From Clostridia bacterium (GTDB lineage Bacteria; Bacillota; Clostridia; UBA1381), in the NCBI GenBank assembly GCA_900756545.1, contig CAAEKO010000034.1, positions 49,784-113,783 on the forward strand: a stretch of 64,000 nt of DNA, written 5' to 3'. The position numbers and the translations under genes are program-made. This document shows positions 49,009 to 57,938 of the stretch, piece by piece (the first letter of the stretch is position 1; every line of letters starts with the position of its first letter). The notes beneath the pieces are model-generated. The model was not told where the DNA came from. It was given only the letters and a program-made list of their open reading frames with translations, and did not search any database.

Positions 49009-50313
49009 TCAATTTTTCGATTCATCTTCCTTGTCCAGACCGCCGCCATCCAGCTCCACCATTTCCCTGGCCAGAGCCGTGATCCGTTCCCGAAGCTTGA
49101 AAATGCAGTCGGTCTCCTGCGCGTAGCCCCGGACAATATCCTCCGCCAAAGCGCGGCAGCTTGGCGAACCACAGGAACCGCAGTCCAATTTCGGCAGCCG
49201 TTCATAAATCTCTTCCAGCTGAACAATTTTCAGCATAGCCTTCTGGATGTCTTCGTCCAGGTTCATGACAGGCCGATAAACCAGCGGCCGATCCCAGAAC
49301 ACATTGACGTCCCCGCCAAAACGCTCCTGCTCGTAGGGCAGCTCCCGGCAAAGGCGTTTTAACCGGGATTCCGCCACAAAATTGTTTTCAGCTACCAACG
49401 GGCCGCCCACGCAGCCGCCTGTGCAGGCCAGGGCCTCAATATAGTCAATGTCATCCAGCTTGCCGTCTTCAATATCCTCTAACAGAGCAATGACGTTATG
49501 GATACCGTCCACAGCCACCCGGCGTTCCACGCCGGAAGCGGACGCCTCTCCCCCGGAGGTGGCCCATAATATTCCTTCTTTTCCGGAATGGGTAAGCGGT
49601 TCAATCTCCGCCTCAGGGATCTTATTGATCTCCTGGGCAATTTTCAAATAAGTATCTTTGATTGAAATAACTCCATCCACATGGGACTCAGACACGGTCA
49701 GCGAGGATTTGATCTCCGTGGCCTTAGCGGCGCACGGGCTAATAAAGATCACACCGATTTCCTCTGGTGTAAGACCCGTTTTTTCAACCGCGCTGCGTCT
49801 GGCTTTTTCCGCCGCCAATTCCATAGGGGACCGCAGTGGGATGATGTTGTTGATTAAATTCGGAAAGCGCACCGCGATCAGCTTTACTACTGCCGGACAG
49901 GCAGATGAAATGGTGGGCTTCAAAAGCTCTCCGGACTTTAACAGCTCCCGGGTCTTAATGCTTGCCAGCTCCGCCCCCCGGGCAACCTCATACACATCGT
50001 CAAACCCAATGCGTTTGAGTACCGTCAGCATCAGGTCAATATTTTCCGCCTTCGAAAACTGGCTGCAATAAGTGGGCGCTACCAGCGCTACCGTATATTT
50101 GAATTGTTCTAATATGTCAAATCCGTCTGTGACGGCTTTTTTAGCATGGTACGGGCATACCCGGATACATTCGCCGCAGTCGATACAGCGTTCCTTCAAA
50201 ATCTTAGCCTTGCCGTTCTGAATCCGGATAGCCTGCGTAGGACAGCGTTTCAGGCAGTTGGTACAGCCTTTGCACGTGTCTTTGTCAAGGGTGACTGAAT
50301 GCCAGTATATCAT
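49009..50313 (-). CDS. Divergent [FeFe]-hydrogenase-like iron-sulfur protein (HfsB/sensory type)
   Basis: 434 residues. Two N-terminal [4Fe-4S] clusters (C-K-G-C-T-N-C-L-K-R-C-P; C-I-D-C-G-E-C-I-R-V-C-P) precede a hydrogenase-like domain whose H-cluster loops are altered: L1 S-S-A-C-P-A-V (near 138), L2 S-P-C-A-A-K-A-T-E (near 192), L3 A-C-T-G-G-C-V-G-G-P (near 300). A C-terminal C-G-S-C-G-S-P-S-C-R cluster motif (near 383) replaces the small-subunit region. Cysteines for a cluster remain, but the catalytic surroundings are changed. I infer a sensor or regulator of the hydrogenase. Confidence 0.82.
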   Translation of the reverse strand: MIYWHSVTLDKDTCKGCTNCLKRCPTQAIRIQNGKAKILKERCIDCGECIRVCPYHAKKAVTDGFDILEQFKYTVALVAPTYCSQFSKAENIDLMLTVLKRIGFDDVYEVARGAELASIKTRELLKSGELLKPTISSACPAVVKLIAVRFPNLINNIIPLRSPMELAAEKARRSAVEKTGLTPEEIGVIFISPCAAKATEIKSSLTVSESHVDGVISIKDTYLKIAQEINKIPEAEIEPLTHSGKEGILWATSGGEASASGVERRVAVDGIHNVIALLEDIEDGKLDDIDYIEALACTGGCVGGPLVAENNFVAESRLKRLCRELPYEQERFGGDVNVFWDRPLVYRPVMNLDEDIQKAMLKIVQLEEIYERLPKLDCGSCGSPSCRALAEDIVRGYAQETDCIFKLRERITALAREMVELDGGGLDKEDESKN

Positions 50314-50353
50314 GCTGTTTGCCCCTTTCTTGCGATTTTCCGCGTACTGCGGA

Positions 50354-50782
50354 TTATGGATTCACCCGGATAACCAGCTTTACTGTAGTACCTACGCCCA
50401 GTTCCGTTTCGATTTCCATCTCATCAGAATACTTTTTCATATTCGGAAGACCCATTCCAGCGCCAAAGCCCAGTTCCCGAACCTTGTTGGTAGCGGTGGA
50501 ATATCCCTCCTGCATGGCCCTGTCAACATCGGGAATCCCCGGCCCAGTGTCACGCAGCCAGACAGTAATTTCCTCCGGCAAAATGTCGACGTCAATGACG
50601 CCGCCGTTCGCATGGATAACCATATTAATCTCCCCCTCATACATGGCAATGGCTACCCGGCGCACTACAGCCGGATTAAAGCCCAGCTGGTTCAGCGTCT
50701 TTTTTACCTTGCTGGAGGTTTCTCCCGCCAGGGTGAAATCGCTGCCGTCCACCGTAAAGTGCAGGGAAAGCCCATTATCCAT
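50354..50782 (-). CDS. RsbW-like anti-sigma/serine kinase ATPase
   Basis: 142 residues with GGAGG about 10 nt before the ATG. GHKL ATPase motifs are E-G-E-I-N-M-V-I-H-A (near 50), D-T-G-P-G-I-P-D (near 78) and G-A-G-M-G-L-P-N-M (near 108). The small size and motif spacing match RsbW/SpoIIAB kinases, which switch sigma factors or partner proteins. No sigma factor is adjacent. It overlaps the upstream DRTGG gene by 8 nt. Confidence 0.85.
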   Translation of the reverse strand: MDNGLSLHFTVDGSDFTLAGETSSKVKKTLNQLGFNPAVVRRVAIAMYEGEINMVIHANGGVIDVDILPEEITVWLRDTGPGIPDVDRAMQEGYSTATNKVRELGFGAGMGLPNMKKYSDEMEIETELGVGTTVKLVIRVNP

Positions 50783-51131
50783 TGTGCCGCCCTCCTCCGG
50801 TCAGTCCGTTTTTATAGAGCATGCCGCAGGCAATATACAGGGGATATTCTGTAGACATCAGAACCATATCCTTCATCTTTGCCATACCTACCAAGGCGTC
50901 CTCCGGCTGCTTGCCCCGAACAAAAACGATCGCGGTAATATCCATCATTTCCGCAGTCCGGATAACCTGCGGGTTCATCAGCCCGGTCAGCAAAAGCGCC
51001 CTGTCCTTGACAAACGCTAAAACATCGCTCATCAGGTCACATCCACAGGCAGAATTGATCTCGTTGTCCATGAACTCTTCACCAGTTAGTACCTTTGCAC
51101 CTAAAATATCGCGCACTTCAGATAATTTCAT
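50775..51131 (-). CDS. DRTGG-domain protein (first copy)
   Basis: 118 residues, first gene of the regulatory-looking operon. S-A-C-G-C-D-L-M-S-D-V-L-A near residue 28 and L-T-G-L-M-N-P-Q-V near 48 match DRTGG proteins found next to Fe-hydrogenase genes. Its ligand is unknown. Confidence 0.8.
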   Translation of the reverse strand: MKLSEVRDILGAKVLTGEEFMDNEINSACGCDLMSDVLAFVKDRALLLTGLMNPQVIRTAEMMDITAIVFVRGKQPEDALVGMAKMKDMVLMSTEYPLYIACGMLYKNGLTGGGRHNG

Positions 51132-51174
51132 ACTATTCTCCTTTCATTTCCGCTTCGCTATTTTTATATTTAAC

Positions 51175-51203
51175 ATTGTATCACATCTTTGCATTTTACA
51201 CAA
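51175..51203 (-). promoter_or_regulatory. Promoter of the DRTGG/RsbW/PHP operon
   Basis: On the minus strand TTGTGT (51198-51203), 17 bp, TACAAT (51175-51180), with TGTG before the -10; 44 bp upstream of the start. Confidence 0.6.
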
Positions 51204-51317
51204 TTCCAAAAGGAGAATTTCTTTAAATTTTTGTCAGAATGATAAAGAAATAAAACAATTCACATGAAATGTGACAGTTTCTGGAGGAAAATTTTATAAT
51301 TGTTCACAGACTGTTAA

Positions 51318-51347
51318 TTGACTGGAAGACCGCTTTTATCGTATAAT
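51318..51347 (+). promoter_or_regulatory. Promoter of citrate synthase
   Basis: TTGACT (51318-51323), 18-bp spacer, TATAAT (51342-51347); AGAGGAGG lies before the ATG at 51406. Confidence 0.75.
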
Positions 51348-51405
51348 AAAAACAATAATACTACGCCCGCGGCAGATCGCCGCTTTATGAAGAGGAGGTT
51401 AAAAG

Positions 51406-52746
51406 ATGGAAAATCAAGTTCAAAAGATCGCAAACCTTTGCAAAGGCTGTGACAAAATTGATCCGGCACTATATGAGAAGTATGACGTAAAACGCGGCCT
51501 GCGCGACATTCAGGGCCAGGGCGTTGTTGCGGGACTCACATCCGTCTCGGAGGTCTGTGCCAGCGAGGTAATCAACGGTGAGACAGTTCCCTGTGAAGGC
51601 AGGCTTTTCTACCGGGGCGTAGATGTGGAAGATATTATCGGCGGATTTATCGCTGATAAACGTTTTGGCTTTGAGGAGGTCGTATTCCTGCTTTTATGCG
51701 GCCGGTTTCCAGATGCGGATGAGCTGAAGGATTTTGAAAATCTGCTGGCACAGTACCGTCAGCTCCCTACGAATTTTGTCCGGGATATCATTATGAAAGC
51801 GCCCAGCGATGACATGATGAATACACTGGCCCGCAGTGTGCTGACTTTATATTCTTATGACGGCAATCCTAATGATCTGTCCATAGAAAACGTAGTCCGG
51901 CAGTGCTTACAGTTGATTGCCCAGTTCCCGCTTCTTTCGGTCTACGGCTACCAGACCTACCGGCATTATCATGATGGGGAGAGCCTGTTTATCCATTCTC
52001 CGGTGGAAGGACTGTCTACAGCGGAGAACATCCTGCACACGCTGCGAAGCGACAGCCATTATACCGCGCTGGAAGCCAGAGTTCTGGATCTGGCTCTTGT
52101 ACTCCATGCTGAGCATGGCGGCGGCAATAACTCCTCCTTTACTACTCGAGTCGTTACCTCCTCCGGAACCGATACATATTCAGCGATAGCGGCTGCGTTA
52201 GGCTCTCTGAAGGGCCCAAGGCACGGCGGCGCCAACATCAAAGTGGTACGTATGTTCGAGGATTTAAAAGAAAATGTAAAAGACTGGAAGGATGATGAGG
52301 CCATTAGTACATACCTCGCCAAACTCCTGCATAAGGAGGCCTTCGACAAATCTGGCCTGATTTATGGTATGGGGCACGCAGTGTACTCCATTTCCGATCC
52401 CCGCGCAGTGATGCTGAAATCCTTTGTAGAAAAGCTGGCGCAGGAAAAGGACAGAGCAGACGAATATCAGCTCTACGCTTCTGTAGAGCGGCTGGCCCGG
52501 GAGGTTATCGCCAAGGAGCGCAAGATATATAAGGGCGTCAGTGCAAATGTTGATTTTTACAGCGGCTTTGCGTACAGTATGCTGGGTTTGCCTACAGAAC
52601 TGTATACACCTATTTTTGCTATTGCCCGAATTGCGGGCTGGAGTGCTCATCGAGTTGAAGAACTTGTCCACGCAGGCAAGATTATCCGGCCGGCGTATAA
52701 AAGCATTGCGGTCAGGGCAGCCTATACACCGATCAGCCAGCGGTAA
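51406..52746 (+). CDS. gltA: Citrate synthase
   Basis: 446 residues, type I citrate/2-methylcitrate synthase fold. Catalytic His are in L-H-A-E-H-G-G-G (near 232) and G-M-G-H-A-V-Y (near 325), and the Asp is in A-N-V-D-F-Y-S-G (near 385); G-P-R-H-G-G-A-N is also present. It condenses oxaloacetate and acetyl-CoA; in fermenters this usually feeds glutamate synthesis. No aconitase or isocitrate dehydrogenase is adjacent. Confidence 0.94.
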   Translation: MENQVQKIANLCKGCDKIDPALYEKYDVKRGLRDIQGQGVVAGLTSVSEVCASEVINGETVPCEGRLFYRGVDVEDIIGGFIADKRFGFEEVVFLLLCGRFPDADELKDFENLLAQYRQLPTNFVRDIIMKAPSDDMMNTLARSVLTLYSYDGNPNDLSIENVVRQCLQLIAQFPLLSVYGYQTYRHYHDGESLFIHSPVEGLSTAENILHTLRSDSHYTALEARVLDLALVLHAEHGGGNNSSFTTRVVTSSGTDTYSAIAAALGSLKGPRHGGANIKVVRMFEDLKENVKDWKDDEAISTYLAKLLHKEAFDKSGLIYGMGHAVYSISDPRAVMLKSFVEKLAQEKDRADEYQLYASVERLAREVIAKERKIYKGVSANVDFYSGFAYSMLGLPTELYTPIFAIARIAGWSAHRVEELVHAGKIIRPAYKSIAVRAAYTPISQR

Positions 52747-52772
52747 TTTTACAGACAGAGGGTTGTTTTCTA

Positions 52773-53363
52773 TTGAACGTTTATGACTTTGACAATACGA
52801 TTTATGACGGAGAAACTGTCATTGACTTTTTCTTTTTCTGCATGAAAAAGACGCCGTCTATGGTGCGGTTTATCCCGGCAGTGATGTCCACCTGGGCAAA
52901 ATATAAGCTGTGTGTAGTCACCATGGCTGAGCTGGAAGATCAAGCGGAAAAATACCTTCGCATTTTTTTGGATAAGATCGGAGACCTGTCTGCGGCGGTA
53001 AACGCCTTTTGGGATGCACACCAGCATAAAATTAAGCCTTTTTACGCCGAAACGCGGCGTAAGGACGATGTTATCATTTCCGGCTCCTGTGACTTCCTTT
53101 TAGATGAAATCTGCCGGCGGATAGAAATAACGCATTGTATATGCTCCTCTATTGACCTGCAAACTGGAAAGCTTCGCCGAATCTGTTACCGCGAAAAAAA
53201 GCCGGAGCTTTTTCGGGCGGTGTATCCTAATGCGGAAATCGAAAACTTTTATTCAGACTCCTGGAATGACCTGCCCATGATGCGGCTGGCTCAAAATGCG
53301 TATATTGTAAAAGGAGATAAAATTATTAAGGCAAATGTAAAGGGGAAAGAGAATGTACTATGA
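52773..53363 (+). CDS. HAD-IB family phosphatase
   Basis: 196 residues from TTG 52773 (GAGGG about 10 nt upstream). HAD motifs: I Y-D-F-D-N-T at residues 4-9, II I-I-S-G-S near 103, and IV D-S-W-N-D-L-P-M near 167. The helical cap is of the SerB/IB type. The substrate is probably a small phosphate ester. It overlaps the NUDIX gene by 11 nt. Confidence 0.85.
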   Translation: MNVYDFDNTIYDGETVIDFFFFCMKKTPSMVRFIPAVMSTWAKYKLCVVTMAELEDQAEKYLRIFLDKIGDLSAAVNAFWDAHQHKIKPFYAETRRKDDVIISGSCDFLLDEICRRIEITHCICSSIDLQTGKLRRICYREKKPELFRAVYPNAEIENFYSDSWNDLPMMRLAQNAYIVKGDKIIKANVKGKENVL

Positions 53364-53775
53364 GAAATCCTGCGGAGCGGTCGTTTACCGGCGGCAAAGC
53401 GGAAAAATTGAATATTTACTGATATTGAATAAAAAACCAGGAACAGCCGGGCATTGGGGATTTCCCAAGGGGCATGTGGAAACAGGCGAAACCGAGGAGG
53501 AAACAGCCCGCCGGGAGATTCTGGAAGAGACCGGGCTTCCAGTAAGGTTTATACCGGGCTTCCGTACAGTGTCCCACTATTCTCCCCGGCCGGGAGCAGA
53601 AAAGGACGCCATATATTTTCTGGCAGAGCTGGTGATGGGAGAAATCAAACTACAGGAATCTGAGGTGGCAGCTTATAAATGGTGTACCCCGGAAACCGCT
53701 ATGGATTTGCTGACGCATGACGCCGCTGTACTGGACGAGGCAATTCGATTTTTGAACGAAAGGGAAATAACCTAA
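53353..53775 (+). CDS. NUDIX hydrolase
   Basis: 140 residues. The Nudix box is complete: G-H-V-E-T-G-E-T-E-E-E-T-A-R-R-E-I-L-E-E-T-G (abridged residues near 40-62), preceded by W-G-F-P-K. W-G-F-P-K-G-H with this length is typical of diadenosine tetraphosphate hydrolases (MutT/Ap4A type). AAAGAG lies before the ATG, within the HAD gene. Confidence 0.9.
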   Translation: MYYEKSCGAVVYRRQSGKIEYLLILNKKPGTAGHWGFPKGHVETGETEEETARREILEETGLPVRFIPGFRTVSHYSPRPGAEKDAIYFLAELVMGEIKLQESEVAAYKWCTPETAMDLLTHDAAVLDEAIRFLNEREIT

Positions 53776-53785
53776 GGAGAGAACC

Positions 53786-54226
53786 ATGAACATCGCATTT
53801 TTTTTGAAACCAAAGATTAATGTGGCTTATTTGACGGAAACTAATACCATTCGGCAGGGCCTTGAAAAAATGCACTACCACGGCTATACCGCTATCCCCG
53901 TCCTATCTGAAGACGGCCGGTATGTAGGCACGATCAGTGAGGGAGATTTTTTGTGGTATATCATTAAGGGCGAGAATGGCGAGGTCAAGCAGGTAGAAAT
54001 TAAAGACGAGGAACAGCGGACTATACGTGATATCCTGCGCACTGACCGAAACTCCCCCGTACATATCACGGAAACGATGGAACAGCTTTTGCAGAAAGCG
54101 TTTGACCAAAATTTTGTCCCCGTCGTCGACGACCGCGGATATTTTATGGGTATTATCACCCGGCAGGAGATCATGCGCTATTTCTATCAGAACACATTGG
54201 GACTCAAGGAATTGAATTTGAAATAA
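53786..54226 (+). CDS. Paired CBS-domain protein
   Basis: 146 residues made of two CBS motifs (about 8-60, I-P-V-L-S-E-D-G-R-Y-V-G-T-I; about 85-140, V-P-V-V-D-D-R-G-Y-F-M-G-I-I). Such stand-alone pairs bind adenine nucleotides as energy sensors; the partner is unknown. It follows the NUDIX gene by 10 bp with AAGGAGAG and ends the operon. Confidence 0.88.
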   Translation: MNIAFFLKPKINVAYLTETNTIRQGLEKMHYHGYTAIPVLSEDGRYVGTISEGDFLWYIIKGENGEVKQVEIKDEEQRTIRDILRTDRNSPVHITETMEQLLQKAFDQNFVPVVDDRGYFMGIITRQEIMRYFYQNTLGLKELNLK

Positions 54227-54232
54227 AATTGT

Positions 54233-54285
54233 GGGGCTGCGGCAAAATGATTTTTAAAATCAGATTGCTTACAGCCCCGTTTTAA
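54233..54285 (+). terminator. Terminator after the CBS gene
   Basis: A GGGGCTG stem (54233-54239 with 54272-54278), extended by an inner imperfect pair, then GTTTTAAT. Confidence 0.65.
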
Positions 54286-55979
54286 TATTCTTCCACAATC
54301 GTTTCAAGCATAACTGTCCCCGCTGGGATCTTGTAGATAATAGCAGGAATCGTGGTTTTCGGTGCAATTAGATTGCAGTTCGTAATCTTTTCAATATTTT
54401 TTGCCTCCCCTGTCTGAGAGCGCACCCCACACCCAGAATATGCATTTTTCACTGCAGCATAGCCATGCTCGCAGATAAACTGCGGCTTATCTTTCTTTCC
54501 GCTGGCTACTGCGAATCCGCAGTCATATGCCTTGCAGACATATTGAGAGATGATTTTATGCCGCCGGATATGTCCATCCTTTTGGGGAATAATTATAGTT
54601 TCCACTGTTATTCCCGGCATCGGCTCCCATTTGGAATATACTTTGTCCTTTTCTACAGCATATTCCAGCGTTACCTGTCGGACATACATTTCTCCGCCGA
54701 TCTCAAATGCCAGCATACTGTCCGGGGCTTTTTTATGGACAGGTGTATGATACCGGGGAACGCTGAATCCAAACATAGAGGAATAAGCGAATTTCATATA
54801 CTTTTCCGAATACACCTCATCAATCTCAAAGCTGTATACTCCCGGTGTAAACAAGGTCACGCTGCCATTAGAATTCCGGGCAGCCACCATGCGGGGCTTT
54901 TCCAGAAGGACAATATCCTCTAATACCGGCATAGGCAGCGCCCGAGTATTCCAAAATTCATGTTCATCAGGCAGAGCCATAAAAGCAAAGGCTTTTAAAG
55001 CCCAATAAGGCGAGCCTGGCGCATTATACCATTCTGTCATATATAACTGCGGATAGCCGTAACCAATCGTCAAGACGCCGGCATTGTCAAATATGGGCAT
55101 GTTCATCCAGTATTCCATGTGCCGGGCAATAATTCCTTTCATAACTCCCAGCGGGAACGGCCGTACATCTGCCAGCACACACGCACTCCAGAACGCAGTC
55201 TGGGCAAATCGGTAGGTCATCGACCGACCGTATGGCACTGCCGCCCCTGTATCCGAAAACCAGTATATGAAAGTCTTCGCAAATTCACTGGCCCGTTCCC
55301 GGTATACCTTTGCCCGAGCTTCATCTCCAGCGTACAGTGCATAAATTAGACTATAAAAATGAATGGCAAAGGAGATATAGTAATCTCGTTGATCTATGTG
55401 CCCATCCGCATACCATCCATTACCGATATAAAAGCTCTCAATTTTCTCCAGACATTCCTCCATGCGCTTTAAACTGTATGGCTTGCCCACCTTCTTCATC
55501 GCCACGTTTACCAGAATGTTAAAGAAATTCCAGTTGTTATCCGGAAAGGGATATTCGTTAATTGAATACAGCCATTTTGCCAGATTGTCTTGTTCCTTAT
55601 CCGTCAAGCAGTCCCATACATAGCCCGGTGACATCAAAATCCCATAGGCCAATGCCGCCATTTCCACAAACCGCTGGTCAAAGCTGGTTCCATTTCCCCA
55701 GTAGCCTGCTCCTTCCGGGTCTGTACCCGCAGCTATTCCTATCCTGTAAATTTTATCCAGTTCAGCGTCGCGCCCGCCGCCGGCCCAGAACGGCACAAGC
55801 CCCCAAAGCGGCCGTATAAACGCTTCTGCCCTCTGCGCATCCTCATCATAGTGCGCAACTGTATTCCCAATATGCAAATCCGCCATTTCCGCATTGTAGA
55901 AAGACTTAAGCGGATTTACAATTTTTTTGAAAACATCTGTCCATTCCTGCTTTGTTGTGTACATCTTATTTTCCTCCAT
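54282..55979 (-). CDS. DUF2264 domain protein
   Basis: 565 residues from ATG 55979 (GGAGG 6 nt upstream); ATG 55964 also has a good GGAGG and cannot be excluded. No signal peptide. The N-terminal 350 residues have the helical toroid character of DUF2264 (R-P-L-W-G-L-V-P-F-W-A-G-G near 40, N-N-W-N-F-F-N-I-L near 135). The C-terminal part is beta-rich. The family is found among polysaccharide-use genes and is suspected to act on sugars. It is coupled to the SGNH gene just upstream. Confidence 0.82.
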   Translation of the reverse strand: MEENKMYTTKQEWTDVFKKIVNPLKSFYNAEMADLHIGNTVAHYDEDAQRAEAFIRPLWGLVPFWAGGGRDAELDKIYRIGIAAGTDPEGAGYWGNGTSFDQRFVEMAALAYGILMSPGYVWDCLTDKEQDNLAKWLYSINEYPFPDNNWNFFNILVNVAMKKVGKPYSLKRMEECLEKIESFYIGNGWYADGHIDQRDYYISFAIHFYSLIYALYAGDEARAKVYRERASEFAKTFIYWFSDTGAAVPYGRSMTYRFAQTAFWSACVLADVRPFPLGVMKGIIARHMEYWMNMPIFDNAGVLTIGYGYPQLYMTEWYNAPGSPYWALKAFAFMALPDEHEFWNTRALPMPVLEDIVLLEKPRMVAARNSNGSVTLFTPGVYSFEIDEVYSEKYMKFAYSSMFGFSVPRYHTPVHKKAPDSMLAFEIGGEMYVRQVTLEYAVEKDKVYSKWEPMPGITVETIIIPQKDGHIRRHKIISQYVCKAYDCGFAVASGKKDKPQFICEHGYAAVKNAYSGCGVRSQTGEAKNIEKITNCNLIAPKTTIPAIIYKIPAGTVMLETIVEEY

Positions 55980-55980
55980 T

Positions 55981-56697
55981 TTAATCCTCCAGCATGGTTT
56001 CCAGAAGGGAGACGGCAAACAGCCAATTCATTTCCCGGGTAGGATGATTGGCTTTATTAGCCAGCAATTCGGTGATGTTTATGCCGACTGCCTGCAGCTT
56101 TTTCCACTTTGCATAGCAGTCACATATGCGCACACCGTATTTTTTGCAGGTCTCCCGAGCTGCATCCATGTAGGCATCCATGACGCCGCCGTTTTGTCTT
56201 TCCATGCTGCATTTCATAAAATTCAGAAAATCCGGATTTTCCACATAAGGGCTGATCCTGTCATTACACATATTCGGCGTCATGAATATTAGTTCTACTC
56301 CTCTTTCCTGCACCGCCTGGAAAATATGAGCCAATGCACGGGTATATTCCCCAATGCTTTCCAGACCTCCTGCCGCGTCATTCAGTCCATAGCATATTAC
56401 TGCTAAATCCGGCTCATGCCGCAGAACATCATGTTCTAAACGGGCATAGCCGTGCGGCGCATTATCACCGCTGATCCCGGCATTAATGATATTCACAGGT
56501 ACACTGGGATATAAGAGCTCCAATGCTTTTGCCAGATGGGCGTGATAAGTATTGCTTTTGTCAAATACCGGGTCCTTATAGTCCGGGGTCGGTTCGAAAC
56601 ATCCCTGCGTAACGCTATCGCCCAGAAACGCGATTGTTACGCCATCACTTCCCCATAAATCCTCTGTCTTTTTTTTCATTTTCCGCATAATTTCCAT
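55981..56697 (-). CDS. SGNH/GDSL-family hydrolase
   Basis: 238 residues from ATG 56697 (GAGGGA upstream). Block I is F-L-G-D-S-V-T-Q-G (Ser near 24), the oxyanion Gly is in A-G-I-S-G-D-N near 70, block III is Y-G-L-N-D-A near 103, and block V is A-N-H-P-T near 222. The Asp that normally precedes the block V His is missing (N-K-A-N-H). It is probably an intracellular carbohydrate esterase acting with the DUF2264 protein; activity is uncertain. Confidence 0.85.
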   Translation of the reverse strand: MEIMRKMKKKTEDLWGSDGVTIAFLGDSVTQGCFEPTPDYKDPVFDKSNTYHAHLAKALELLYPSVPVNIINAGISGDNAPHGYARLEHDVLRHEPDLAVICYGLNDAAGGLESIGEYTRALAHIFQAVQERGVELIFMTPNMCNDRISPYVENPDFLNFMKCSMERQNGGVMDAYMDAARETCKKYGVRICDCYAKWKKLQAVGINITELLANKANHPTREMNWLFAVSLLETMLED

Positions 56698-56727
56698 AGC
56701 TATCCCTCTTTTCAGAATCATGTTTGC

Positions 56728-56756
56728 ATTATATCATAATTCGTGAATTTACGCAA
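56728..56756 (-). promoter_or_regulatory. Promoter of the SGNH/DUF2264 operon
   Basis: On the minus strand TTGCGT (56751-56756), 17 bp, TATAAT (56728-56733), 31 bp before the start. Confidence 0.7.
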
Positions 56757-56764
56757 TATTTTCC

Positions 56765-56793
56765 TGTACAAACCCCATAATTTGTGTTATACT
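56765..56793 (+). promoter_or_regulatory. Promoter of the YeiH-like transporter
   Basis: TGTACA (56765-56770), 17-bp spacer, TATACT (56788-56793). Weaker than the divergent promoter next to it. Confidence 0.5.
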
Positions 56794-56891
56794 GGACAGG
56801 TATGGGGAAATTAACTTTTTCTGTGCATCAATCAGCGTAAATAATACATTTGATTTTAACGTAATTTAATAAATTGAGGAGTGAAATTTTT

Positions 56892-57938
56892 ATGTGTAAT
56901 TTTTTTAAAAAGAACGGACCAGGGCTTTTGCTATGCTTAGCAATCGCCATACCATGCTGGTTTCTTGGCCATCTATTTCCAGTCATAGGCGGTCCGGTAT
57001 TTGCCATTCTTTTTGGTATGCTTATTGTCCTGTTTCTCAAAAATGCAGAAAAAATGACTCCAGGGATCGCCTTTACTTCAAAAAAAGTCTTGCAGTATGC
57101 AGTGGTTCTGTTGGGATTTGGGCTGAACCTGTCTACAATCGCAAAAACGGGAGCACAATCTCTTCCAATTATTTTATCAACAATAGCAACTTCTCTGATT
57201 GTATCTTTCGTACTAAGTAAGGTATTGAAGCTGCCTTCCAAAATCTCAACACTGATCGGTGTGGGTTCCTCTATCTGCGGCGGATCTGCCATTGCCGCTA
57301 CCGCGCCGGTGATCGGGGCTGATGACGAAGAAATCGCCCAATCTATTTCTGTTATCTTTTTGTTTAATGTGATTGCGGCTTTAATTTTTCCAACGCTTGG
57401 GATGATGCTAGAGCTGTCCAATGCAGGCTTCGGGCTGTTTGCGGGAACAGCGGTAAATGATACCTCCTCTGTGACTGCCGCAGCGGCAGCATGGGACGGG
57501 ATGCATCCTGGTGCAAATACTCTGGATATGGCAACCATCGTTAAGCTGACAAGAACGCTTGCTATCATTCCTATCACGCTTGTTCTCGCCTTATATCATA
57601 TGAAAAAAGAAAAAAGAAAATCTGAAAACTCTTTTCAGCTCAAAAAGATTTTCCCTATGTTTATTTTATATTTTATACTGGCCTCTGTCGTCACAACCGT
57701 GGTTACGATAATGTGCAGTTCCAATGCGTCCGCAATGGCTGCAGCGAACTCTGTATTTGGATTTTTGAAAAATGCTTCTAAATTTTTAATTATCATGGCC
57801 ATGGCTGCAATCGGCTTAAATACCGATATTGTTAAGCTGGTAAAAAACGGCGGAAAACCAATTTTTCTGGGATTTTGCTGCTGGGTTTGTATTGCGCTGG
57901 TCAGTCTGGGTATGCAGCACGTATTACATATTTGGTAA
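56892..57938 (+). CDS. YeiH/UPF0324 family putative sulfate exporter
   Basis: 348 residues from ATG 56892 (GAGGAG 10 nt upstream). About ten membrane segments. Family signatures: [16 protein letters not shown] near 60, [12 protein letters not shown] near 120, [11 protein letters not shown] near 188, and G-L-N-T-D near 315. The family is annotated as sulfate exporter on thin evidence. Its 3' end overlaps the end of the convergent Rhs fragment by 15 bp. Confidence 0.88.
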   Translation: MCNFFKKNGPGLLLCLAIAIPCWFLGHLFPVIGGPVFAILFGMLIVLFLKNAEKMTPGIAFTSKKVLQYAVVLLGFGLNLSTIAKTGAQSLPIILSTIATSLIVSFVLSKVLKLPSKISTLIGVGSSICGGSAIAATAPVIGADDEEIAQSISVIFLFNVIAALIFPTLGMMLELSNAGFGLFAGTAVNDTSSVTAAAAAWDGMHPGANTLDMATIVKLTRTLAIIPITLVLALYHMKKEKRKSENSFQLKKIFPMFILYFILASVVTTVVTIMCSSNASAMAAANSVFGFLKNASKFLIIMAMAAIGLNTDIVKLVKNGGKPIFLGFCCWVCIALVSLGMQHVLHIW

